9,422 nt of DNA from Pelagibacteraceae bacterium. GTDB taxonomy: Bacteria; Pseudomonadota; Alphaproteobacteria; Pelagibacterales; Pelagibacteraceae. The DNA is taken from the NCBI GenBank assembly GCA_008638025.1, contig VTPF01000024.1, positions 1 through 9,422 of the forward strand, read 5' to 3'. Positions within the stretch are counted from its first letter, which is position 1. Every line of letters starts with the position of its first letter. A program made the translations under genes and the position numbers. This document shows positions 1 through 6,467 of the stretch, in pieces. The notes below the pieces were generated by a model. The model was not told the origin of the DNA. It saw only the letters and a program-made list of their open reading frames with translations, and did not search any database.

Positions 1-1207
1 TACAGGAGATACTTTTTCTCAGAATGATTTGAAGGCAATAATTAGCAAGTCTTATTCCGTTTTCCAAAATCCAAAAATTGTAGATTTAAAGATCATAGAC
101 AACATTCATTGTGTAGAGCTTTTTAATGGTCCTACTTTAGCTTTTAAAGACATTGCCATGCAAGTTTTGGGCAATATGTATGAATTTTTATTAAAGAAAA
201 GTAAAAATAAAATGAACTTAATTACTGCAACTTCAGGAGATACAGGAGCGGCAGCAATTGATGCTTTAAAAAGCAAGCCATACCTAAATATTTTTGTTTT
301 ACATCCTGAAAATAAAGTCTCTGAAATTCAAAGGCGATTAATGACTTCCGTTATGGACAAGAATGTATTTAATATTGCAGTCAAGGGTACATTTGATGAC
401 TGTCAGTATTTGGTTAAAGAAATGTTTAATGACCACGTATTTAGAGATGAGATTCAAATGTCAGGAGTGAATTCTATTAATTGGGCAAGAATTGTTGCAC
501 AGGTAGTTTATTATTTTTATATTTATTTTCAGCAAGGCACTTCCAGAAAAGAAATCATTGTATCAGTTCCTACAGGTAATTTTGGAGATATATATGCAGG
601 TTACATTGCAAGACAAATGGGCCTTCCTATTAAAAAATTAATCATAGCAACCAATCATAATAATTTATTGGAAAAATGTTTGAATACTGGATTGTATGAG
701 CCTGGAAAGGTGAATCCTTCTATTTCACCAAGCATGGATATACAAGTTGCAAGCAATTTTGAACGAATAATATTTGATGTTTGTAATCAAAATACAACAC
801 GAGTGTTGGAGCTTATGAATGATTTAAAAGTAAAACAAAAATTCCAATTGTCCAATGATGAGCTAGAAAAATTAAAAACAATTTTCTTAGCATTTAGTGT
901 GGATGAAAAAGAAACACTAGAAACTATCAAGTATATTTTTGATATGCATCAAATAATAGTAGACCCACATTCAGCCATCGGATTTAAAGCGTTGCAAAAA
1001 TATAATAATTTTAGATCTGAGTTTTCGTATTTTTGTTTTGAAACAGCTCATTCATGCAAATTTCCCGAGGCTATCATCAAAGCTATAAACCAGAATCCTC
1101 AAATACCAGATTTTATTGGTAATATTCAGGACAAAGAGGAGAGGTTTGTTGTATTGGAAAATAATCTAGATCAATTAAAAAAATATATTAAAAGTAAAGC
1201 GAATTAA
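1..1207 (+). CDS. thrC: Threonine synthase, 5'-truncated by window edge
   Basis: PLP-dependent enzyme that converts O-phospho-L-homoserine to L-threonine, the last step of the pathway; cytoplasmic. The open frame starts at base 2 and gives 401 residues to the TAA at 1205-1207. The TTG at 29 is not the start: the frame stays open upstream and reads TGDTFSQND, which fits the family just before the conserved SYSVF region, so roughly 60-70 N-terminal residues lie outside the window. Family marks are GPTLAFKD with the Schiff-base lysine (bases 146-148), the TSGDTG loop (fragment residues 77-82), FDDCQ, VNSINWARI, and the TGNFGD cofactor-phosphate loop (about 190-195). There is no frameshift. Its stop overlaps the stop of rnhA on the other strand. 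ThrB, which makes its substrate, is encoded on the opposite strand beyond rnhA. The family call is very secure. Confidence 0.97.
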   Translation, partial: TGDTFSQNDLKAIISKSYSVFQNPKIVDLKIIDNIHCVELFNGPTLAFKDIAMQVLGNMYEFLLKKSKNKMNLITATSGDTGAAAIDALKSKPYLNIFVLHPENKVSEIQRRLMTSVMDKNVFNIAVKGTFDDCQYLVKEMFNDHVFRDEIQMSGVNSINWARIVAQVVYYFYIYFQQGTSRKEIIVSVPTGNFGDIYAGYIARQMGLPIKKLIIATNHNNLLEKCLNTGLYEPGKVNPSISPSMDIQVASNFERIIFDVCNQNTTRVLELMNDLKVKQKFQLSNDELEKLKTIFLAFSVDEKETLETIKYIFDMHQIIVDPHSAIGFKALQKYNNFRSEFSYFCFETAHSCKFPEAIIKAINQNPQIPDFIGNIQDKEERFVVLENNLDQLKKYIKSKAN

Positions 1208-1644
1208 TTAGTTTCGTTGTCGATTGCTCTTCTTGCTTCAGCATCTACAAGATTATTATATTTGTCAGCAGAATGTCCTTTGACCCACTTCCATTGGATG
1301 TTTTTTTTTTCAACCAATTCATCTAGCAAGGTCCATAAATCTTTATTCTTTACTGGCTGTTTTGATGCAGTTCTCCATCCATTTTTTTTCCAATTTTTAA
1401 TCCACTCCTCTATTCCATCTTTTACATATTTAGAGTCAGTGTAGATAGTGACGTTATCGTCTTTAGATATTTCTAAGGCTTTGATAACGGCTGTTAACTC
1501 CATTCTATTATTGGTGGTTAATAATTCAAATCCTGAAATTATTTTTTCTTTCCCAGAATTAATAATAATTGCTGCCCATCCACCTTTTCCAGGATTACCG
1601 GAGCATGCACCGTCCGTGTATATTGTGGTGTTATTGTTACTCAA
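1204..1644 (-). CDS. rnhA: Ribonuclease HI
   Basis: Cytoplasmic endonuclease that cuts the RNA strand of RNA-DNA hybrids (R-loops, primers). At 146 residues it is normal family length. The four acidic metal ligands are present: D11 (YTDGACSGNPG), E49 (NNRMEL), D70 (YTDSKY) and D134 (LVDAEAR), plus the catalytic-loop H124 (VKGHSAD); spacing matches the E. coli enzyme. The start is TTG, not ATG: no in-frame ATG exists before an upstream in-frame stop at 1675-1677, and an AAAGG ribosome site lies 8 nt upstream. The TTG overlaps the thrB TGA (TTGA), so it is the last gene of the crt-blh-ispH-thrB run. Its stop overlaps that of thrC in a TTAA. Oddity: ten consecutive A in the coding strand (1301-1310) between the core and D134, a possible slippage site. 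Confidence 0.97.
   Translation of the reverse strand: MSNNNTTIYTDGACSGNPGKGGWAAIIINSGKEKIISGFELLTTNNRMELTAVIKALEISKDDNVTIYTDSKYVKDGIEEWIKNWKKNGWRTASKQPVKNKDLWTLLDELVEKKNIQWKWVKGHSADKYNNLVDAEARRAIDNETN
1301..1310 (-). repeat. 10-nt poly(A) tract inside rnhA
   Basis: Ten A on the coding strand encode Glu-Lys-Lys-Asn at residues 112-115, upstream of H124 and catalytic D134. A frameshift here would give an inactive RNase HI. Confidence 0.85.
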
Positions 1645-2600
1645 GATATTAACCTTTGATAACTTTGGGTTTGTTCATAAAATTTAATTTTATTTAAATA
1701 TTCTTTTGGATTTTTTATTTTAACCACAGCATTTTTTTGTTGATTAATTTGATCATACAATCTCGTAAGAAAAAATCTGATTGCAGCACCCATAGATAGG
1801 ATGGGTAATGATTGAAGTTCTTTTTGGCTTAGTTTTCTTATTTTTGAATAACCTTTCAAAATGGCATTTTTTTTTAATTCAATAAGCTTGTGCCGATTAT
1901 CAAAGCATACTGCATTAATACAAATTGCAAGATCATAAATTAAAAAATCATTACAAGAAAAATAAAAGTCTATGAAACCATTAAATTTATTTTTTTTAAA
2001 AAAGATATTATCAGGAAAAAGGTCTCCATGAATTATGCCCGTAGGTATATTTTTGGGCCAATATTTTTTAATAGTAATTAAAATTTGAAGAATAAATGAA
2101 TGAATTCCAGGAATTTTCTTATTCCCTTTATTTTTAATTAATTCATTTAAAGTCATCCATGAATTTAAAGATAAATTATTTTTTCTTTTAATTTTTAGTC
2201 CTCTGCTTGCAAGGTGTAGTTTTGCAATATTTTTTCCGATGATTTCACACTCTTTCAGAGTATGCGTATTTTTTCCTTTTCCAAAAACAAAAGAGGAAAT
2301 GCAAGCTTTTTTATTTTTTATTTCAAAAATATTTTTTTTAAATTTATTATTAATTGGGTTTGGACAAATGATTTTTTTCGAATTCAAATGATTCATTAAA
2401 TTCATAAAAAAAGGAAGATCTTTAATATTTACTCTTTTTTCAAAAATAGTAAGAATATATTTTCCTTTTGTGGTAATTAGTAAGTAGTTAGTATTTTCAA
2501 TTCCTTCTTTAATTCCCTTTAGTTGTTTTAAAATACCAATCGAATAATCATTTATAATGTTGGAAACTTCAGAAAATGAAAGTTGCGTATAAATAGCCAT
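1641..2600 (-). CDS. thrB: Homoserine kinase, APH-fold ThrB type
   Basis: Phosphorylates L-homoserine with ATP to give O-phosphohomoserine, the substrate of ThrC. It belongs to the aminoglycoside-phosphotransferase/choline-kinase-like fold used by many alphaproteobacteria and pseudomonads, not the GHMP kinase of E. coli. It has 319 residues, normal length. The N-terminus (MAIYTQLSFSEV, then KGIKEGIENTNYLL and YILTIFEKR) is typical of this ThrB family. The Brenner motif HGDLFPDN is at 191-198 with catalytic D193; metal-binding D211 follows in FIDFYFS; GAAIRFFLTRLYD at 271-283 is a family signature. The ATG shares one base with the ispH stop (TAATG) and its TGA overlaps the rnhA TTG. The protein is lysine- and asparagine-rich with several 8-9 nt A-runs. 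The call is secure by signatures and by the ispH-thrB-rnhA neighbourhood. Confidence 0.95.
   Translation of the reverse strand: MAIYTQLSFSEVSNIINDYSIGILKQLKGIKEGIENTNYLLITTKGKYILTIFEKRVNIKDLPFFMNLMNHLNSKKIICPNPINNKFKKNIFEIKNKKACISSFVFGKGKNTHTLKECEIIGKNIAKLHLASRGLKIKRKNNLSLNSWMTLNELIKNKGNKKIPGIHSFILQILITIKKYWPKNIPTGIIHGDLFPDNIFFKKNKFNGFIDFYFSCNDFLIYDLAICINAVCFDNRHKLIELKKNAILKGYSKIRKLSQKELQSLPILSMGAAIRFFLTRLYDQINQQKNAVVKIKNPKEYLNKIKFYEQTQSYQRLIS
1653..1657 (-). promoter_or_regulatory. Ribosome binding site of rnhA
   Basis: On the minus strand AAAGG lies 8 nt before the TTG at 1644-1642, good Shine-Dalgarno spacing. It supports the TTG start. It is the only clear Shine-Dalgarno I could see in the seven-gene run; the other genes seem to rely on stop/start coupling or weak sites. 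The site lies inside the 3' end of thrB. Confidence 0.6.
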
Positions 2601-3538
2601 TATTGAAGAGATGATGGTAGTTTGAAAGAAACATTTTCTACAGTTGAAATAATTTCTTCTATATTAACTTTTCGTAGTGACTTAATTTTCTCAAGAGTTT
2701 CTTCCATCAGAATTTCTGGCGCTGAGGCTCCAGAGGAAAGACCAATATTTTTAGAATTAATTATTTTTTCTGTCGGAAAAGGCATTTCAGGATGAAGTAG
2801 TAGGCTATTCGTGCATCCATTATTTTTGGCCACCTCCACAAGCCTTTGCGAATTGGAAGAATTAGGACTACCAATGACTAGAAATAAATCACATTTTGGC
2901 GCGATAAGCTTTACAGCGTTTTGTCTATTTGTAGTCGCATAGCATATGTCCTCTTTGATGGGACCCTTAATGTTGGGTATCATACTTTTTAACGCATTAA
3001 TAATTTCTTTAGTATCGTCAACTGAAAGAGTGGTTTGTGTAATATATGCGTATTTGATATCAGGGCTGAACTTATAATTGATTACATCGTCTTTCGTTTG
3101 AATTAATTGAATAGTTCCAACGTCTAACTGACCCATGGTACCTACAACTTCTGGATGGTTTTTGTGTCCAATTAAAAAAATAAAATATCCTTGCTTATTA
3201 AGTTGCTCAGCTTCACGATGAACTTTTGAAACAAGGGGACAAGTTGCATCAATGTATATAAGGTTTTTAAATTTAGCATCCTCAATTACTTTTTTGGATA
3301 CTCCATGTGCTGAAAAAATCACTGGTCGCGAAGTATCTTCTATATCTTCAAGCTCATTTACAAATATTGTTCCTAAATTTTTTAATTCGTCCACAACATG
3401 ACGATTATGAACTATTTCATGACGAACATAGACTGGCGAGCCATATCTTTCTAGAGTTTTTTTTACAATTAGCACGGCTCTTTCCACTCCAGCACAAAAT
3501 CCTCGTGGACTAGCAAGAAAAATATTTAATGTTTCCAT
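2600..3538 (-). CDS. ispH: 4-hydroxy-3-methylbut-2-enyl diphosphate reductase (LytB)
   Basis: The [4Fe-4S] enzyme of the last MEP-pathway step: reduces HMBPP to IPP and DMAPP, the building blocks for carotenoids and all other isoprenoids. With the start at 3538 it has 312 residues. Cluster cysteines are C15 (PRGFCAG), C100 (DATCPLV) and C199 (DICYATTNRQ). Substrate-binding H44 (IVHN), H128 and E130 (NHPE), TQTTLS and SSNS are all present. The frame stays open to a TTG at 3571 and holds ATGs at 3568 and 3559. I chose 3538 because it gives the usual short N-terminus (METLNIFLASPRGFC) and begins one base after the blh stop, whereas the others would overlap blh by 20-32 nt. Upstream are four carotenoid/retinal genes, downstream thrB. 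Co-expression with crt genes would link C5 supply to retinal production (inference). Confidence 0.97.
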   Translation of the reverse strand: METLNIFLASPRGFCAGVERAVLIVKKTLERYGSPVYVRHEIVHNRHVVDELKNLGTIFVNELEDIEDTSRPVIFSAHGVSKKVIEDAKFKNLIYIDATCPLVSKVHREAEQLNKQGYFIFLIGHKNHPEVVGTMGQLDVGTIQLIQTKDDVINYKFSPDIKYAYITQTTLSVDDTKEIINALKSMIPNIKGPIKEDICYATTNRQNAVKLIAPKCDLFLVIGSPNSSNSQRLVEVAKNNGCTNSLLLHPEMPFPTEKIINSKNIGLSSGASAPEILMEETLEKIKSLRKVNIEEIISTVENVSFKLPSSLQ

Positions 3539-3539
3539 A

Positions 3540-4499
3540 TTATTGTTTGTACTTATCATAAATTTCATCAAGTATAATATGAGGCAATGTTAATGAGGCC
3601 AATCCTACAAAGGTTATTTTAATTATTGATTTATCAATAGAAAATTCGTTTTTTAAATAAACTAACATTAATAATGCAATAGCAAAAGTAATAATTGTAA
3701 GGGGTAATGAAGAAACAGCAAATTTTTTTAATCCTAAATTAATATTCTTATTATTTAGCTCATATGACAAGGATAAGATGTGTTTAGTAGAGTGCATAAA
3801 ACAAAAATACAAAGTAAATGCTAAAAATAAGGGTAAAAAATAAAATATAATCAAAATAAACAGTATCTCTAAATTCATTATTAGGAAGCATTCCCAATTT
3901 ATTTTTTTTTTAAAAAAATAAAAAAATACAAATAAGAATAAAATAATTACATTAACCCAAAAACAATAAAACCAATTAATTTTTATAATTAAAGAATCTG
4001 CATTTTCCACTATTAGAATTTTTATAAAACCTTGAGTTTCTTCTTGATTAAAATAAAAAGATGAAGATATGATGATCAAACCTCTCATAAAATAAAATAA
4101 ATTATCTAGAACTGAGTGCTTGCGCATGAAGAAAGATACATCTTCTTGCCCAAAGTGAAAAGAAGAGATGATAAAAAAAATAATTAAACTTAAAAATGAA
4201 AATTTTATCCAAGAAAACAAAACCAACAACGCAAATAAAATGTAAAACATATAAAATAGTAATAAAGATTTTTTTGGAAATGTTTTTTTTAAAATAAATT
4301 TTCCTTTGATATGATCTAAAGCCCCATGAGAAATACCAATGGTAGCAATTAAGATAAAACAAAGAAGATAAAAATTTTTATTAAAAGAATAAATTGCATT
4401 TTCAAAAAATATTAACAGTAAGCTCAGGATCATAAAAAAAAATAATTGAGAGTAAAATATTTTTTTTATTTGAGGATTGGTGAATAAAATACTGTTCAT
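3540..4499 (-). CDS. blh: Beta-carotene 15,15'-dioxygenase, Brp/Blh family
   Basis: Integral membrane iron enzyme that cleaves beta-carotene at the central double bond to two all-trans-retinal, the rhodopsin chromophore. It has 319 residues and is very hydrophobic with several Phe/Ile/Leu-rich membrane segments. Family motifs: GISHGALDH (H58, D62, H63), SSFHFGQED (H115), FMHSTKH (H236, H240) and LTLPH (H307). The spacing H58-H115 (57) and H236-H240 (4) matches the iron-ligand histidines H21/H78/H188/H192 reported for a marine Blh, as I recall. Its ATG overlaps the crtY TGA (ATGA) and its stop lies 1 nt before ispH. It follows crtI-crtB-crtY, so the cluster encodes phytoene synthesis through to retinal. 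Oddity: a ten-A run in the coding strand (3902-3911) within a membrane-proximal FFKKKIN stretch. The function is well supported by motifs and context. Confidence 0.94.
   Translation of the reverse strand: MNSILFTNPQIKKIFYSQLFFFMILSLLLIFFENAIYSFNKNFYLLCFILIATIGISHGALDHIKGKFILKKTFPKKSLLLFYMFYILFALLVLFSWIKFSFLSLIIFFIISSFHFGQEDVSFFMRKHSVLDNLFYFMRGLIIISSSFYFNQEETQGFIKILIVENADSLIIKINWFYCFWVNVIILFLFVFFYFFKKKINWECFLIMNLEILFILIIFYFLPLFLAFTLYFCFMHSTKHILSLSYELNNKNINLGLKKFAVSSLPLTIITFAIALLMLVYLKNEFSIDKSIIKITFVGLASLTLPHIILDEIYDKYKQ
3902..3911 (-). repeat. 10-nt poly(A) tract inside blh
   Basis: Ten A on the coding strand encode the Lys-Lys-Lys-Ile at residues 197-200, directly after TTT codons. It lies ahead of the H236/H240 ligands, so a slip would remove part of the iron site. 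Confidence 0.8.
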
Positions 4500-5632
4500 T
4501 TATTTATTGTCTTAACAATCGATTTATATAAAAAAATAAAAAAATTTTGTAAAAAAATCAATTTAGGCATTGATATTATTATTTTTAGATCTTCTATAAA
4601 GCTGCTGCGGTCAGATAAAAAGTTAATCACCGTTTTGCTAGTATTGTTTCTAAACAAATGAAAAAAAATTTTTGGCATAACTTTATGATTTCGCTCAATT
4701 ACGGAAAGTAAAATTTGGTCAAGAAATTTGTATTTAAAAGATCTGATCAAAGGAAGATTTATTGTTCCGCTTAATTTTAATTGTTTGGCTAAATTTTCAC
4801 TAAATGCTTGAATGGCTTGGAAAGTGTAACCCGTACTAATCCTAGTCATGTTGCCCGCGGTTCCTATTTTGATGTGATTTAAAGAGCTGTCATTTAAAGG
4901 AAAGTGACGAAGCGGAATAGCTCCAATTTCTTCATATTTGATTTTTCCTGAAATTTTTCTCTTTAATAAATATCTACTTATCTCTTCTTTATATTTATAC
5001 TTTTCTTTAATTTTTTTGGAATACCAGGTGGTTTCAATTAATGCTCTTTTTTTTGAAAAAGGCAGTACGTAAAAAAAATGTAGTCCATTATTTTGTTCGC
5101 AATCAAAGTCCATTAATTGCACACTGGCTGAATTAAATATATTTTTTTTGCTTTCAATTTCACAACCATAAAAATGTTGATACATTTTAGACTTTTCTTT
5201 CTTTGCTATTAAACTATCAAATATATATTTAGTTTTATAAGTTTGATTAGGAGTTGTAATAATATTTTTTTTAACGGATAGTATTTTAGTATTTTTTATT
5301 AAGTGAATATTTTTATTTTTATTTAAATTATTAATTATAAATTTATAAAACTTTTGTGAATTAATACTTCGGTAGGGAGATCTCAAACACGATAACGATA
5401 TAGATTGTTGATTATAAGTTATATCAAAAAAATTCCAGCTTTTTTCTATACAACTTTTGAATTTATTATTATTAAAATCCCAATACGACCACATTTTATC
5501 TTTTTGGTATTTTTTTCTTTTTTCAAGAATTGCTAATGTATTATTTTTTAAACATCCTTGCCTGTTAAGTTCGTAGGCTAAAGAAAGCCCAGATAGTCCT
5601 CCTCCCAAAATAATGTAATCAAATTCTTTCAT
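4496..5632 (-). CDS. crtY: Lycopene beta-cyclase, CrtY type
   Basis: Flavoprotein that closes beta-ionone rings at both ends of lycopene to give beta-carotene, the substrate of Blh. It has 378 residues, normal for CrtY. The N-terminal dinucleotide-binding motif is LGGGLSGLSLAYEL (9-22). Then come ILEKR, the aromatic WSYWDF typical of CrtY, QHFYGCEIE, the ALIETTWYS segment (counterpart of the family's V-E-x-T motif), IPLRHFPL, and GTAGNMTRISTGYTFQA, the conserved glycine/threonine block. The C-terminal LDQILL, LFRNN and NFLSDRSS match the family's tail. The ATG lies 14 nt inside crtB and the TGA overlaps the blh ATG, so tight coupling is likely. No clear Shine-Dalgarno is seen. The protein is rich in Lys, Asn and Ile. 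A ketolase or other FAD enzyme is unlikely given both the motifs and blh next door. Confidence 0.94.
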   Translation of the reverse strand: MKEFDYIILGGGLSGLSLAYELNRQGCLKNNTLAILEKRKKYQKDKMWSYWDFNNNKFKSCIEKSWNFFDITYNQQSISLSCLRSPYRSINSQKFYKFIINNLNKNKNIHLIKNTKILSVKKNIITTPNQTYKTKYIFDSLIAKKEKSKMYQHFYGCEIESKKNIFNSASVQLMDFDCEQNNGLHFFYVLPFSKKRALIETTWYSKKIKEKYKYKEEISRYLLKRKISGKIKYEEIGAIPLRHFPLNDSSLNHIKIGTAGNMTRISTGYTFQAIQAFSENLAKQLKLSGTINLPLIRSFKYKFLDQILLSVIERNHKVMPKIFFHLFRNNTSKTVINFLSDRSSFIEDLKIIISMPKLIFLQNFFIFLYKSIVKTINK

Positions 5633-6467
5633 TTAGATTTATAAATTTAAACAACTCATCCTCCGCCGAACTTAAGTTATAAGGTTTAATAAAAAATAGT
5701 TTAATTAGGTCTATGATAGCTGCTGCAGTCAAATATAGCTTTTTCATATTGGAAACATAAATTTTTCCCGATTCTATATAACTCTTTATATTTCTTCTTT
5801 TTAAAATTTCATATCCAATTTGCCTATAAATTTTTCTTGCAACTAAAATGGCAAAACGCTGACGAATAGGAATGTGTTTAATTGCATAAAATGATTCATT
5901 ATACAAATTTTCTGCCATAAAAATTGTTTTTTTTATGCTGTTAAAATCTTTAGAAATATAAAATCTATTATTTTTTGAGTCTTCAATTACATCTCTGGCT
6001 ATATTTGTGAATTGCATCGCAATACCAAGCTTTATGGCGTCCTTAAAATCTTTTTTATGCTTTATTTGAAGAATTTTTGAAATAATTAAGCCAACTGTTC
6101 CAGCTACTCTATAGGAATATAAATAAAGGTCTTTTTTTTTCATAAAAACAACCTTTTTTTTTAAATCAGACTCTATTCCATCAAACAAATCTGAAATAAT
6201 TTTTTTTTTTATATTGTTCTTTTTAATAAGTTTTTTAAAGTCATCAACAATGGGAGTGGATTTCTTTTTATAAAAATAATTCTTAAATTTTTTAAATTCC
6301 TCTTTTTTTACATGAACAGGACGATTATTATCTGCAATATCATCAATAGTTCTACAGAAACTGTATACAGTGGAGAACTGTAAAAATATTTTTCGAGATA
6401 GAAAAAAAGATGCCCAGTAAAAAGATTTTGAATGTTTGGAAATTAGCACTTTGTTGCTTTGATACAT
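5619..6467 (-). CDS. crtB: Phytoene synthase
   Basis: Joins two geranylgeranyl diphosphates head-to-head to 15-cis-phytoene, the first committed carotenoid step; a trans-isoprenyl (squalene/phytoene) synthase fold. It has 282 residues, on the short side for the family. The first aspartate-rich motif is FCRTIDDIADN with D42, D43 and D46; the second is NIARDVIED with D159 and D163; SYRVAGTVG (118-126) sits between them as in other members. Its ATG shares one base with the crtI stop (TAATG) and its 3' end overlaps crtY by 14 nt. Oddities: the coding strand has an 11-A run (6200-6210) and two 9-A runs (6132-6140, 6154-6162), coding for Lys stretches between the two active-site motifs. Squalene synthase is the alternative for this fold, but crtI and crtY on either side decide for CrtB. 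Confidence 0.95.
   Translation of the reverse strand: MYQSNKVLISKHSKSFYWASFFLSRKIFLQFSTVYSFCRTIDDIADNNRPVHVKKEEFKKFKNYFYKKKSTPIVDDFKKLIKKNNIKKKIISDLFDGIESDLKKKVVFMKKKDLYLYSYRVAGTVGLIISKILQIKHKKDFKDAIKLGIAMQFTNIARDVIEDSKNNRFYISKDFNSIKKTIFMAENLYNESFYAIKHIPIRQRFAILVARKIYRQIGYEILKRRNIKSYIESGKIYVSNMKKLYLTAAAIIDLIKLFFIKPYNLSSAEDELFKFINLNERI
6200..6210 (-). repeat. 11-nt poly(A) tract inside crtB
   Basis: Eleven consecutive A on the coding strand (T on the given strand), spanning codons 86-90 (Ile-Lys-Lys-Lys-Ile). It is the longest homopolymer I saw in the window. A one-base slip would truncate the enzyme before its second aspartate motif. Tracts of this length are known slippage sites for RNA polymerase in AT-rich bacteria; nothing here shows that slippage occurs. 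Confidence 0.85.

Noticed and set aside
29..31. TTG at base 29 as start of threonine synthase
   Set aside because: The frame is open to the window edge and the residues before it fit the family; the conserved N-terminal domain is missing, so the gene is cut by the window, not short.
1195..1220. Bidirectional terminator at the thrC/rnhA junction
   Set aside because: Only a 4-bp CGAA/TTCG inverted repeat with an AT-rich loop is present; too weak to be a terminator hairpin.
1217..1687. Two plus-strand open frames opposite rnhA
   Set aside because: They are reverse-complement shadows of rnhA with no start signal and low-complexity protein.
3307..3513. Plus-strand 68-residue open frame opposite ispH
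   Set aside because: Shadow of a strongly conserved gene; no family resemblance and no ribosome site.
3539..3571. Longer ispH beginning at TTG 3571 or ATG 3568/3559
   Set aside because: These add residues not usual before the PRGFCAG motif and overlap blh by 20-32 nt; the ATG at 3538 sits directly after the blh stop.
4102..4362. 86-residue minus-strand open frame inside blh
   Set aside because: It lies in another frame of blh on the same strand, has biased Phe/Ile composition and no recognisable motif; blh itself is intact with all ligand residues.
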